In this document: positions 15,367-25,529 of the stretch, piece by piece | How positions within the stretch are numbered: position 1 is the stretch's first letter | How the letters are laid out: every line of letters starts with the position of its first letter | Source: Opitutales bacterium | GTDB taxonomy: Bacteria > Verrucomicrobiota > Verrucomicrobiia > Opitutales > Oceanipulchritudinaceae | NCBI GenBank assembly: GCA_007134215.1 | Contig: SLLG01000370.1 | Span: 1 to 39,746, forward strand | Length of the DNA stretch: 39,746 nucleotides | Reading direction: 5' to 3' | Translations under genes and position numbers: made by a program | Notes under the pieces: generated by a model | The model's input: only the letters and a program-made list of their open reading frames with translations | Told to the model about the DNA's origin: nothing | Database searches by the model: none

Positions 15367-16206
15367 TCATCCCTTCACGGCGCCGGCGGCGAGGCCCTTG
15401 ACGAAGAGCCGCATCGTGAAAAGGAAAAGGACGATAAGGGGCACGGAGGCGATGGCATAGCCCGCCATCATCTCACCCCACTGCTTCACGTATTCGCCCT
15501 CAAGGTACAGGAGCCCTACCGGCACCGTGAATTTCTCGTCGTCGCGCATGATGACGAGCGGGAGAATGACGTTGTTCCACACGCCGAGGAACTTCATGAT
15601 GGCAACGGTGGAAAGAATGCCGCCCGACATGGGAAGGACGATGTGCCGAATCTGCGAAAGGTGGCCCGCGCCGTCGATCTGGGCGGACTCGAACAACTCC
15701 TTGGGAATGTCCTCGATGAATTGCTTGAGGATAAAAATCCCCACGACCTGGCCGCCCGCCGCGCCCACGATGATGAGCGCCCACAGGCTGTTGATCAGGT
15801 TGAGGTTCTCGAGGAGGGCGAAAAGGGTCACGAGCGTCGCCGCCGTGCTCGGCAGGAACATCGAGGCAATGACCGAGTAATACACCACGTTGCGCCCGGG
15901 AAAGCGGTAGCGCGCAAGGACGTAGCTCGTGAGAACCGTCATGATCAGCGAAAAGATGACCGCTGCGACACTGGTGACGATGGAGTTCGCGATGTAAGTG
16001 CTGACAATGTTCCACGCCACGGCCCAGTTTTGCCACTGCCATGTGTGGATGGCGTCGAAAAACCACGGATTGAGCTGGTACTGCTCGTTGGTCTTGAAAC
16101 TCACGACCACCATCACGAAGAGCGGATAGAACGCCGTGCCGAGGATGAACCAGAGGTATCCGTGCTTCAGAAACTCAGCTGTCTTGGATCTGCGTTTGGT
16201 CGACAT
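15367..16206 (-). CDS. Sugar ABC transporter permease (MalG-like)
   Basis: 279 residues with six transmembrane helices: the first at GYLWFILGTAFYPLFVMVVVSF, then a helix pair around SIVTSVAAVIFSLIMTVLTSYV. The EAA-type loop for ATPase docking is ELFESAQIDGAGHLSQIRHIVLPM. This is the CUT1-family inner-membrane permease of the MalG/UgpE kind. It starts two bases after the stop of the larger permease gene, so the two are translationally coupled partners of one importer. Confidence 0.93.
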   Translation of the reverse strand: MSTKRRSKTAEFLKHGYLWFILGTAFYPLFVMVVVSFKTNEQYQLNPWFFDAIHTWQWQNWAVAWNIVSTYIANSIVTSVAAVIFSLIMTVLTSYVLARYRFPGRNVVYYSVIASMFLPSTAATLVTLFALLENLNLINSLWALIIVGAAGGQVVGIFILKQFIEDIPKELFESAQIDGAGHLSQIRHIVLPMSGGILSTVAIMKFLGVWNNVILPLVIMRDDEKFTVPVGLLYLEGEYVKQWGEMMAGYAIASVPLIVLFLFTMRLFVKGLAAGAVKG

Positions 16207-16208
16207 GC

Positions 16209-17690
16209 TTACTTCTCCACGCGGACGTACTTGTTATAGATGATCGTCAGACCAAGGACGATGAAAAACAGGACCATCCCGAGGGCGCAGGCATAGCCGA
16301 AGTGTCCGTCCTCGAACGCCCGTTTATACATGTAGAGTCCCGGTACCATGCCCTTGTTGCCGGGCCCGCCGTCGGGACCGAGAAGGAGCAGGAAAAACTC
16401 ATACGTTGTGAGCGTCCCGATCGTCATAAAAATCAGGTTGATGCGCACCTGCGTCATCATCAGCGGCAGCTCGATGCGGAAGAGCATTCCAATGGGGCCG
16501 ACACCGTCGAGTTCCGCCGCCTCGTAGACGTCCTGCGAAATCTGCTGGAGACCGGAGAGATAGATCAGCACCCCGATCGTCCCGACCCACGGGAAACCCC
16601 AGAAAATAATGGCGGGAATCACCAGATCGGTGTTGCCCAGCCAAGCGGGCGAACCTTCGACAAACTGACCCGTCGGGTGCGTCCAGATCATGCCGAAGAC
16701 GACAAGGAAGGACGCGGCGGTGAGGAGTATCCACGCCACCCACCGGGCGGACTCGCGCGCCGTAAAGTATTCGAGGCGTCGGTAGAGAACCTCCACGACA
16801 AGGATACCGACAAGCGGCAGGACCGTGATGTAGACCGGCTTGCTGAAGAAAAGCGCGCACAGGCTGCTGATCCAGATAAACCAGAGCACCCAGAACCCGC
16901 CCGCGATGACAGCAAGCTTATAGAGGAGGAATATAGAGATGCCGAATACAGTGAGAAATCCTGCAGCCGTTCCGGCGACCCCCGTGAGAAAGGCCACCGT
17001 CCAGAGCGCAGGGACCGAAAGCATCCAGAGGTTGGCGGTCGTGCGGCCCTCCTGCGGCGCGCCCCGCGAGGCAAGCGAAGCGAGGATCGCGCCGAAGACG
17101 AGAAACCCCCAGATGTTGCCGAAGACAGGATTCACAAATCCGTCGAAGAGCGGATTGAGGGTGGCGGCAATGCGCGGCATGACACCGGGCGCGTCGAAGG
17201 TACCGTCCATCCAGGTGAGGACGGTCATCATGCCCGTGGCATTGAGGAAGCGGTTGAGAATGCCGAAATCGGGGTCGTAGAAACTCTTCCAGATGAGGAG
17301 CCAGACGAGACCGGGCACAACCATGGGGACGACGAAGAGGACCTGGTAGATGTAGCGGTGCGTCTGGTTGACAATCCGGTGCAGGGCGACGGCCGCGAAG
17401 ATCGCCGGCCACATCTTGAGCAAATTCGTGACAAGGAGAATGAGAATGAGCTGGAAGGACTGCCAGAAAAGCGGATCGGAGGCGGCGTCGATGAAGTTGC
17501 CGAGGCCGATGTATTCCATCAGCGTGGGCGGTTCCCAGCGGAAGAACGACATGATAATCACGTCGATCTTCGGGTAATAATCGAAGACAACCATGCCCAC
17601 CACGGTGGGGAACATGAGCAGGTACAGAATCGACCAAAACCGCAGGTTCTGCGAAAAAGTTCTCAAGCCGGCTGTGATGCGTGCGACCAT
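16209..17690 (-). CDS. Oversized sugar ABC transporter permease (MalF-like)
   Basis: 493 residues against about 300 for most CUT1 permeases. Residues 1-155 and 345-493 form a normal MalF/UgpA-like permease: LFWQSFQLILILLVTNL, LFVVPMVVPGLVWLLIW, and the EAA loop DVYEAAELDGVGPIGMLFRI (about 388-407). Between them, residues about 155-345 add roughly five hydrophobic stretches (around 191-206, 224-241, 243-270, 272-303 and 318-336). This insertion differs from the soluble loop of E. coli MalF and is not a known domain to me. It pairs with the downstream MalG-like permease. No ATPase gene is in the operon, so a shared MsmX/UgpC-type ATPase elsewhere is expected. Confidence 0.9.
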   Translation of the reverse strand: MVARITAGLRTFSQNLRFWSILYLLMFPTVVGMVVFDYYPKIDVIIMSFFRWEPPTLMEYIGLGNFIDAASDPLFWQSFQLILILLVTNLLKMWPAIFAAVALHRIVNQTHRYIYQVLFVVPMVVPGLVWLLIWKSFYDPDFGILNRFLNATGMMTVLTWMDGTFDAPGVMPRIAATLNPLFDGFVNPVFGNIWGFLVFGAILASLASRGAPQEGRTTANLWMLSVPALWTVAFLTGVAGTAAGFLTVFGISIFLLYKLAVIAGGFWVLWFIWISSLCALFFSKPVYITVLPLVGILVVEVLYRRLEYFTARESARWVAWILLTAASFLVVFGMIWTHPTGQFVEGSPAWLGNTDLVIPAIIFWGFPWVGTIGVLIYLSGLQQISQDVYEAAELDGVGPIGMLFRIELPLMMTQVRINLIFMTIGTLTTYEFFLLLLGPDGGPGNKGMVPGLYMYKRAFEDGHFGYACALGMVLFFIVLGLTIIYNKYVRVEK

Positions 17691-17712
17691 TGTGTTCAGT
17701 GCGTCCGGTGAT

Positions 17713-19533
17713 TCAGAACTCGGGGTGAGGCTCGTCGGGGAAAAACCGGCGCCACATCATCCGGTTGTTGTTGCCGTTGGAAAGCGTGAGCGAGCGTTGA
17801 AGGATTTGGTAATAGCGCTCCTCCGCATCCGCATCGATTCCCGAAAGAAAGCGGATCGCCTCGGTGCTGAGGCTCATTTGCGTGTTGCGGTCGACCTGCC
17901 GGTCACGCGCAAACTGTTCGGCCCACAGCCGGTTCACACCCATGCGTTCGTCAGCCATCGCCTCCTCCACGGACTGCACAAACTCATCGTAAGTGATGTC
18001 GCCACCGATAAAGAGGTAAAGCTGTCCGCGGTAGACCGTCGCCACGTTTCCGCCGACAAAATTGAGGCGCAGTGAGGAAATAATACCGCGCGTCTCCGGC
18101 ATGAAGGGGCGCATCTCTTCGGTCGGTTCGACGCCAATCGTGGCAGGAAGCCACCCCGATTGTTCGGCGAACGTCTGGTTCCCGTGATGACTCGTGAGGT
18201 AATGCAGAAAATCGATGGCCTCGTCCTTCATGTCGGAGAGCTTGAAGAGGGCCATGGGGACGCCAAGCGTCTGCGCCGCCTCGCTCGGCGGCTGGTTGGC
18301 AAACTCATGGAAGCGCTCGCCCGCTCCCGGCACCGGCAGCACGGCCACGCCGACCTCGAAAGGATTCGCTTGTTCCGAGGCCAGCTTGAAAATACCGGAC
18401 GCATCCCATGCACCGGTCAGAAGCATGGCCGCGTTCTGCATGATGAAGCGCCGGTTGGCCTGCTCGCGGTCGAGCCCCAGAAAACCGCGCGGAAAGTGCG
18501 AGGCCACTTCGCGCAGCGTCTCGAAGTAGGCTTCGATCGGCTCATCGCGGAAACTCCACATGCCGGTTGCCCATCCGCCGAAGGTCTCCAGCGCTCCGAT
18601 ACCGGAGTCGTGGTCCTTGTCGACGGCCTCCAGAAGACTGTGGTGAAAGGTGGGCGCGTAACGGTCGGCAAAGAGATCGCGCGTGTAGCTGCTTCCCGAG
18701 ATCGGCACGAGGAAGGGCCGGTTCTCCCGGCGCGCGACTTCCCACAGCGCGTCGGAGATGAGCAGGAGCCGACCGAGGGTGTCGATCGATTCCTCGCCGC
18801 GCAGCCACTCGCGCAGCTCCGGGGTATCCGGCAACCAGCCGTCTTCCGTCGTTCCGCCCTCCGGAATAAGGCGCGTCTCCACCCATGCCGGGCGCTCCTC
18901 CGCGTCGAGTACCTCCAGCACGACATCCTTCGCGCGCCGGATGTAGCCGCGGTTGTAGTAGAACCGGATGGATCCCCAGTTGGAGACCGGGATAGCGTAG
19001 TAATTCTTCAACTGCTCGTTGTAGCCGCTGACCAAGCCGTCGGCAAAGGTTTCGCGCCACGGTCCGTCGATCAGTGTCCGCCGGATCTCTTCGGGAAGGT
19101 GGTCCGGAACCGATTCTTCTGTGTTGTAAGGATTCGGGTTCTCGACGATCGCCGCGAGCGGCTCGTAGAACTGGTCCACCTGCGAGGCGAGACTCGCCTT
19201 GCCCATCGTGCTGAGGTCCGGCGCCGTACCGCTGATGAGGTGCGTATTGAGAAACTGGCTATAGAACTTTTCCGAAATCGCGATCTGTTGCACCCGGTAG
19301 CCGGCCTCCTGCACGTGGGGCAGCGCGTTGTATCCACGGATCACGACTTCCAGCGCCTCGCGGAAGCCCGGCTCCAACTGCCAGTGGAGGAACCGCACCA
19401 CCCTCTCCTCGCGCCCGGTGAAGCGGTCGAGCGTTCCCGTCTGCGCCATGACGATCCAAATACTCACAAGGAAACTGCCGAAAAGAATGACAGCTCCGAA
19501 GGTGTTGGGATTGAGCCATTCGGGTTTCTTCAT
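17713..19533 (-). CDS. Membrane-anchored sugar-binding protein of the ABC importer
   Basis: 606 residues, long for family 1 extracellular solute-binding proteins (about 400-450). One uncleaved-looking membrane anchor (about 13-31) has no lipobox. The two-lobed fold is indicated by VVRFLHWQLEPGFREALEVVIRGYN near the start, NYYAIPVSNWGSIRFYYNR, MLLTGAWDASGIFKLAS and EAIDFLHYLTSHHGNQTFA. It would bind a sugar or oligosaccharide outside the membrane and pass it to the permeases. It is 22 bp upstream of the large permease and 27 bp downstream of the TPR lipoprotein, hence one operon. The ligand is unknown. Confidence 0.88.
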   Translation of the reverse strand: MKKPEWLNPNTFGAVILFGSFLVSIWIVMAQTGTLDRFTGREERVVRFLHWQLEPGFREALEVVIRGYNALPHVQEAGYRVQQIAISEKFYSQFLNTHLISGTAPDLSTMGKASLASQVDQFYEPLAAIVENPNPYNTEESVPDHLPEEIRRTLIDGPWRETFADGLVSGYNEQLKNYYAIPVSNWGSIRFYYNRGYIRRAKDVVLEVLDAEERPAWVETRLIPEGGTTEDGWLPDTPELREWLRGEESIDTLGRLLLISDALWEVARRENRPFLVPISGSSYTRDLFADRYAPTFHHSLLEAVDKDHDSGIGALETFGGWATGMWSFRDEPIEAYFETLREVASHFPRGFLGLDREQANRRFIMQNAAMLLTGAWDASGIFKLASEQANPFEVGVAVLPVPGAGERFHEFANQPPSEAAQTLGVPMALFKLSDMKDEAIDFLHYLTSHHGNQTFAEQSGWLPATIGVEPTEEMRPFMPETRGIISSLRLNFVGGNVATVYRGQLYLFIGGDITYDEFVQSVEEAMADERMGVNRLWAEQFARDRQVDRNTQMSLSTEAIRFLSGIDADAEERYYQILQRSLTLSNGNNNRMMWRRFFPDEPHPEF

Positions 19534-19560
19534 CGCGCAAAGGAGGGGTTTGCCGGTTGG

Positions 19561-20493
19561 TCAGTCATTCCGCAAAAGTGTGAAGGGTAACGATTCCAGT
19601 TCGGGGAGTTCGTCGGGATAGCGCTCCCGAAGCTCGTTGTACGCGAGCAGCGCCTCATGCACCCGCGGGCTCCGCGGCGCCTCCTGCACAATGCGGGCGT
19701 AGTAAGAAGCGGCGAGGACCGGATCGTTGAGGTTCTCCCGGGCCATACGCGCCATACGCCAGAAGGTGTGCCACGCGCGCGCCCGCTCCACGAGTCCCAG
19801 CTCGACCGACCGCTCGAGGGCCGCGAACGATTTTTCGGCGTCGTCGAGAAAAAACCAATACTTGTCGCCGAGGAAATACCAGAGCACATTGGCGATCGGA
19901 GAGTCCGGGCGACGCTCAAGGTAACTCTCCAGTTCTTCCAGCCCGGCGCGCACCCGCTCCGGATCGTCGACGTAGTGGAGAGCGTTTGCCGCGATCCTGC
20001 CCGCCGCTTCGTCGGCGTGTATCGTGCCTTCCCATTTATCGCGGACGCGTTCGTAATACGTGCGCGCCAGCTCCGGATCGACCGTGTCGCCCGGAAAGTT
20101 GCGCAACTCGATTATACGACCGAGATTCAAAAGCACGCGCGGCAAATACGATGAATTCTCCGGCAATAACTCGGCCAGCTCCTCGAACAAACCCCTTGCC
20201 TCAAGGATGGAAGCACGGTTCGGCGGAAGACGATGCCAGCCGGCCGTGGCAAGGCCGAAGGTCGACTCGATCCATGTGTCGCCCCCGCGCTCCGCGCGGG
20301 CCCGCGCCTGCCCATATAAATCGTAAGCCCGGTTGTAGTTGAAAACGGATGCCTCCGTGTGCGCATCGCTCAGGAACACGAGCGCCCGCTCTTCGTCCAA
20401 TGCAGGAGCGCGTCCGCCGCAACCGGTCAGCAACCACGCGGCCACCGCAAGGAGGAAGATCGGAATTAATGGGGTTGGATGTCCGGGAGGCAT
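19561..20493 (-). CDS. TPR-repeat lipoprotein
   Basis: 310 residues. The signal peptide ends in the lipobox LLTGC with Cys25 as the predicted lipid anchor. The mature part is helical with tetratricopeptide-like pairs: ALVFLSDAHTEASVFNYNRAYDLYGQARA, ILEARGLFEELAELLP, LARTYYERVRDKWEG, SFAALERSVELG and LAASYYARIVQEAPRSP. TPR lipoproteins act as scaffolds. As first gene of the sugar-import operon it might bring the membrane-anchored binding protein to an outer-membrane or cell-wall partner; that is inference from position. Confidence 0.85.
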   Translation of the reverse strand: MPPGHPTPLIPIFLLAVAAWLLTGCGGRAPALDEERALVFLSDAHTEASVFNYNRAYDLYGQARARAERGGDTWIESTFGLATAGWHRLPPNRASILEARGLFEELAELLPENSSYLPRVLLNLGRIIELRNFPGDTVDPELARTYYERVRDKWEGTIHADEAAGRIAANALHYVDDPERVRAGLEELESYLERRPDSPIANVLWYFLGDKYWFFLDDAEKSFAALERSVELGLVERARAWHTFWRMARMARENLNDPVLAASYYARIVQEAPRSPRVHEALLAYNELRERYPDELPELESLPFTLLRND

Positions 20494-20625
20494 ACGGAAA
20501 ATGGCGGGGCGCGCCCGCGACTCATAGGATACTTGTCTACCCTACGCCGCGTAACTGTCGCCCCCCTTTCAGATTTACTGTAAAGGCCGCGGCGCGGAAG
20601 CACGCCGGGCGATCCGGTCCGCCCG

Positions 20626-21912
<1,287 letters not shown>

Positions 21913-22129
21913 GGAGCGGAAGCCAAACGCCCCCGCCCCCAAATGGCAAAGCCAATCACCCACCCCGCCGCCCGCACGCAAGCCCCGGACCCGCTCCAAA
22001 ATCACAATTCATAGTTAATTTCTCCACAGTTTTAAATCAGAAATGAAATACTTAACGCAATAGAACAACCCGTAGATATAATTATTGCCAAACACATCTC
22101 TTGGATAATTTATTTGACGGCAGGGGCGC

Positions 22130-22606
22130 TCACGCGGCGGCGAGGAACGCGAGGAGGAGGCCGAGGGCGACGCCCGCGCGCACGAGGACCGCGGCGAGGG
22201 CGCCGACGGTAGCGCCCGCTCCGGCGCGGGCGGCGCGGGGAAGGGAGCGCTGTTCGATCCATTCGAAGAGGACCGCGCCCGCCACCGGGCCGACGAGCAG
22301 TCCGACCGGGCCGAGAAGGACCAGTCCGCCGACGAGCCCGAAGACCGCGCCGATGATACCTTGCCGCGTACCGCCGAACCAGCGGGTGGCCGCGCCGCAG
22401 AGGACGAGGTCGACGACGGTGGCGGCGGCCACGGCGAGCGCCGCAAAGGCGAGAAAAGACCACGAAACCGATGCGGAGCCCAACAGCAGTTTGTGGAGAA
22501 AAAGGGCCGCCAATCCGAGAACCGGTCCGGGAACAATCGGCACAACCGCGCCCGCGATCCCAAGAACAAGAAAGAAAAGGACCGCAAAATAGAGAAGGAT
22601 TTCCAT
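22130..22606 (-). CDS. DUF456 membrane protein
   Basis: 158 residues, almost wholly hydrophobic with about four to five helices. The start MEILLYFAVLFFLVLGIAGAV with VPIVPGPVLGLAALF and the later segment GGTRQGIIGAVFGLVGGLV, with LLGPVGLLVGPVAGAVLFE, match DUF456, a family of small inner-membrane proteins of unknown function. I start at the ATG at 22606; a frame further upstream has no family support. It is divergent from dapB. Confidence 0.85.
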   Translation of the reverse strand: MEILLYFAVLFFLVLGIAGAVVPIVPGPVLGLAALFLHKLLLGSASVSWSFLAFAALAVAAATVVDLVLCGAATRWFGGTRQGIIGAVFGLVGGLVLLGPVGLLVGPVAGAVLFEWIEQRSLPRAARAGAGATVGALAAVLVRAGVALGLLLAFLAAA

Positions 22607-22810
22607 AGCATTGAGGGAACGCGTTTTCCGTGCCAGCGCTTCGGCTTTTGTCGTAAACCATTGGAAGGCAGCATCTTTCCTTTCCATCGGATTCATCCCC
22701 GCGCTTTCAGCGGCCAAATCCGCCGGAATCCGGCAAATCCCGCCGCACGCCGGACAGCCTCGGAAAATCGCCGTTGCCATCCGGCGCCGGATCGGTGGGG
22801 ATGGCTGCGC

Positions 22811-23551
22811 ATGAAGGTATTGCTCAACGGCGCCAAAGGGCGCATGGGACAGACATTGATCCGGCTCGCGCCGGAGCACGGCGTCGAATTCTCGCCGTGT
22901 CTCGACGCGGGGGACGCGCTGCCGTCCTCCCTCAACGGGCTCGACGGGGTCGTCGACTTCAGCCACCACACGGCGACGCCGCCCCTCGCGGACCTTTGCG
23001 CGGAGAACCGTGTGCCGCTCCTCATTGGAACGACGGGCCACAACGCCGAAGAGCGCGCCCGCATCGAAGAAGCCGCGAAGCGATGCGCCGTCCTCTGGTC
23101 GGGCAACTACTCGGTGGGCGTCAACCTGCTCTTCTGGCTGACACGGCGCGCGGCGGAGATCCTCGACGCGTCCTACGAGGCCGAGGTGCTGGAGATGCAC
23201 CACCGCCACAAGAAGGACGCCCCCAGCGGGACGGCGGAAAACCTCGTCGAAGCCATCCGCGAGGCGCGGTCGCTCTCGGCGGGCGTGGTCCGGCACGGCC
23301 GCGAAGGCATCACGGGCGAACGGACCCGCGACGAGATCGGCGTGCACGCCGTGCGCGGCGGCGAAATTGTCGGGGAGCACACCGTTTTCTTCATCAGTCC
23401 GCAGGACCGCGTCGAACTCACGCACCGCGCTTCCGACCGCGCCATCTTCGCGGCGGGCGCGCTGCGCGCCATCCGCTGGGTGGCGGACAAGACGCCGGGG
23501 ATCTACCGCATGGAAGACGTCCTCGGTTTGCGCGGAAAGCAGTCGCCATAG
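22811..23551 (+). CDS. dapB: 4-hydroxy-tetrahydrodipicolinate reductase
   Basis: 246 residues. The NAD(P) loop GAKGRMG is at the N-terminus; LLIGTTGHNAEERARIEEAA and the active-site segment MHHRHKKDAPSGTA are diagnostic of DapB. It reduces 4-hydroxy-tetrahydrodipicolinate in the lysine and diaminopimelate pathway. I chose the ATG at 22811 because the frame upstream of it has no similarity. It is followed 39 bp later by ruvA, and the two are probably co-transcribed. Confidence 0.96.
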   Translation: MKVLLNGAKGRMGQTLIRLAPEHGVEFSPCLDAGDALPSSLNGLDGVVDFSHHTATPPLADLCAENRVPLLIGTTGHNAEERARIEEAAKRCAVLWSGNYSVGVNLLFWLTRRAAEILDASYEAEVLEMHHRHKKDAPSGTAENLVEAIREARSLSAGVVRHGREGITGERTRDEIGVHAVRGGEIVGEHTVFFISPQDRVELTHRASDRAIFAAGALRAIRWVADKTPGIYRMEDVLGLRGKQSP

Positions 23552-23590
23552 GCGCACTTAGTTGTCCGGAATCACGAAGCGAAAACAACC

Positions 23591-24205
23591 ATGATCGTCC
23601 ACCTCAGCGGAACCCTCCTCGAAGCCACACCCCTTGAAGCCGTCGTCGACGTCGGCGGCGTGGGCTATGCCGTGTCCATCCCCGTGACAACGGCGGAGAA
23701 ACTGCCCTCCCCCGGCAAGAACGTGAGCCTGCACACCCTCTCCGTCTACCGCGAGGACGCGCAGACGCTTTACGGATTCCACCGCCGTGAAGAGCGCGAC
23801 TTCTTCCGCCTTCTCACGGAGAAAGTGAGCGGCATCGGCCCGAAACTGGCCCTCGCCATCATGAGCGGTCTTTCCCTCGCAAGCCTGCGCCAGGCCATTG
23901 CCTCCGGCGACGCCGCAACCCTCGCCAAATGCCCGGGCATCGGTCGAAAAACGGCGGAGCGGCTCTGCCTCGAACTCAAAGACAAGGTCGGCCTTCCCAC
24001 CGCCGCTTCGCCCGGAGCCTCCGTTACCGGTACCGGGGAGAGCGCGCCCGCGGCGGGCGGCGACACACGCATCAGCGACGCTGTCGCGGCCCTTGTCGCC
24101 CTTGGCTTCAAACTGGAAGCGGCCGACCGCGCCGTGCGCCGCGCCCTCGACAAAGCGGAAGACGGAGCGACGACCGAGGAATTGGTGCGCGCCGCCCTCC
24201 GTTGA
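23591..24205 (+). CDS. ruvA: Holliday junction branch-migration protein RuvA
   Basis: 204 residues, normal length. Domain I (OB fold) covers about 1-63 (MIVHLSGTLLEATPLEAVVD). Domain II carries two helix-hairpin-helix motifs, VSGIGPKLALAIMSGL and CPGIGRKTAERLCLEL. After a Pro/Ala/Gly linker (about 140-160), domain III (VAALVALGFKLEAADRAVRRAL) contacts RuvB. It binds four-way junctions as a tetramer. ruvB and ruvC are not in the window. Confidence 0.97.
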   Translation: MIVHLSGTLLEATPLEAVVDVGGVGYAVSIPVTTAEKLPSPGKNVSLHTLSVYREDAQTLYGFHRREERDFFRLLTEKVSGIGPKLALAIMSGLSLASLRQAIASGDAATLAKCPGIGRKTAERLCLELKDKVGLPTAASPGASVTGTGESAPAAGGDTRISDAVAALVALGFKLEAADRAVRRALDKAEDGATTEELVRAALR

Positions 24206-24410
24206 GCCGCGGCGCGGGGAGAACCACTCCCGCCGGAGTGCACAAAAATCTCCCGCCTTGGGCTCTTGCCAAATCATCTCTAAGGGATTGCCGGGGCGTA
24301 AGAAATCCGTCATTTATCCTACACAACTTGCAATCACGCCGTTTTTTCGTCTTGCTTCACACTTTCACACCACCCTTATCTAAGAGTTCATTAATGATAT
24401 GAAACGTCGC

Positions 24411-24486
24411 GGGCGATTAGCTCAGTTGGTAGAGCAGGAGACTTTTAATCTCTTGGTCCAGGGTTCGAGTCCCTGATCGCCCACCA
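24411..24486 (+). tRNA. tRNA-Lys (TTT)
   Basis: Acceptor GGGCGAT/ATCGCCC, D-arm AGCTCAGTTGGTAGAGC, anticodon loop CTTTTAA (TTT, Lys), T-arm GGTTCGAGTCC and an encoded CCA end at 24484-24486. Confidence 0.97.
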
Positions 24487-24620
24487 TTTTCCCGCTGTAA
24501 CACTCCACAAATGAAGGTCACCCGTCACCCACCCCAATGAAGCCGCTCTTACCGTTCATACAGGGCGCAGGCCGCCGAAACCGTCGCACATTCGCTGAAA
24601 ATCCAGAAACTCCGTCGCTT

Positions 24621-25283
24621 ATGAAAAAAGTTGTCATCATCGAAGACCAGACCGCCGTGCGGGAGATGATCGCCCAGATCGTCCACGCCGAACCGGGTTA
24701 CGAAGTCGCGGCCGAATGCGGCGACGGGCAGAGCGCCCTCGAAACCTGCCTGCGCCTCAAGCCCGACTTCATCATCCTCGATGTCATGCTTCCCGGGCTC
24801 AACGGCGCGGAAGTGCTCCGCCGCTTTTCCAAGCAATTGCCGAACGCGCGCGTGCTCGTTTTCTCCGGCTACCAGGACTCCGCGCTCCTGCGCGAACTCC
24901 TAGAAGCCGGTGCCCACGGCTTTATCGGCAAGTCCGCTCCGCTGACCGAACTGCAGAAGGGCATCCAGGTCGTCGCCGGCGGCGGCAGCTACTTCAGCCC
25001 GGAGGTCGCGCAAATACTCCGCGAGGCCATGACCAACCCGGCCGGGGTGGCCAATCCCGCCGTGCACCGGCTCACCGCCCGCGAGCGCGAAATCCTCCAA
25101 CTCATCGCCGAGAGCTACAGCACCAAGGAGATCGCGAACAAGTTGCGCATCAGCGTAAAGACGGCGGAGAACCACCGCACCAACCTGATGAAGAAGCTCG
25201 ACCTGCACGACATCGCGAGCCTCACCCGGTTCGCCATCGAATACGGCATCATCGAGCCGCCCACGCGCCCGTCGCTTTCCTAA
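24621..25283 (+). CDS. NarL/LuxR-type response regulator
   Basis: 220 residues from the ATG at 24621. The receiver domain (1-120) has acidic pair E8/D9, phospho-acceptor D54 in [10 protein letters not shown], a Ser in VLVFSG and Lys in GFIGKSAPL. The LuxR-type helix-turn-helix (about 150-212) reads [20 protein letters not shown], then [20 protein letters not shown]. It would bind DNA when phosphorylated by a histidine kinase that is not encoded nearby, so it is an orphan regulator here. An earlier in-frame ATG at 24537 adds 28 unconserved residues. Confidence 0.92.
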   Translation: MKKVVIIEDQTAVREMIAQIVHAEPGYEVAAECGDGQSALETCLRLKPDFIILDVMLPGLNGAEVLRRFSKQLPNARVLVFSGYQDSALLRELLEAGAHGFIGKSAPLTELQKGIQVVAGGGSYFSPEVAQILREAMTNPAGVANPAVHRLTAREREILQLIAESYSTKEIANKLRISVKTAENHRTNLMKKLDLHDIASLTRFAIEYGIIEPPTRPSLS

Positions 25284-25418
25284 GGGGGCTGCGCGCACGG
25301 GAGGGTGCCGGTCCAGCGAGGGCCGTCCACTTATCCGAGGGTCCGTCGGCGCAAACATACGCGCGCCGGATTTTCGTTCTTTGTTCGGTTCGTGCTTGCA
25401 CTTCCGCACGCTATGGGA

Positions 25419-25472
25419 AAGCCTCCGAATCTGTCCGCCGGAGCGCCTGCAGTCCGGCGGCACCGGAGGCTT
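25419..25472. other. Two-tier stem-loop upstream of the Pal-like gene
   Basis: AAGCCTCCG (25419-25427) pairs with CGGAGGCTT (25464-25472), and inside it CCGCCGGA (25435-25442) pairs with TCCGGCGG (25453-25460). It lies 136 bp past the response-regulator stop and 57 bp before the Pal-like start. No T run follows; it may end the upstream transcript or shape the pal leader. Confidence 0.5.
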
Positions 25473-25529
25473 GCCTCCCGTCAAATTCTCGCGGGAACAG
25501 ATCTTTTCATAAGCAATCGATACAACTCT

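Noticed and set aside
16302-17711. Long open frame antisense to the large permease
   Set aside because: Its translation is highly charged low-complexity sequence, the complement of hydrophobic codons; the permease on the other strand is certain.
22361-22810. N-terminal extension of dapB
   Set aside because: The upstream frame overlaps the opposite DUF456 gene and is not DapB-like; the ATG at 22811 starts the NAD(P)-binding strand.
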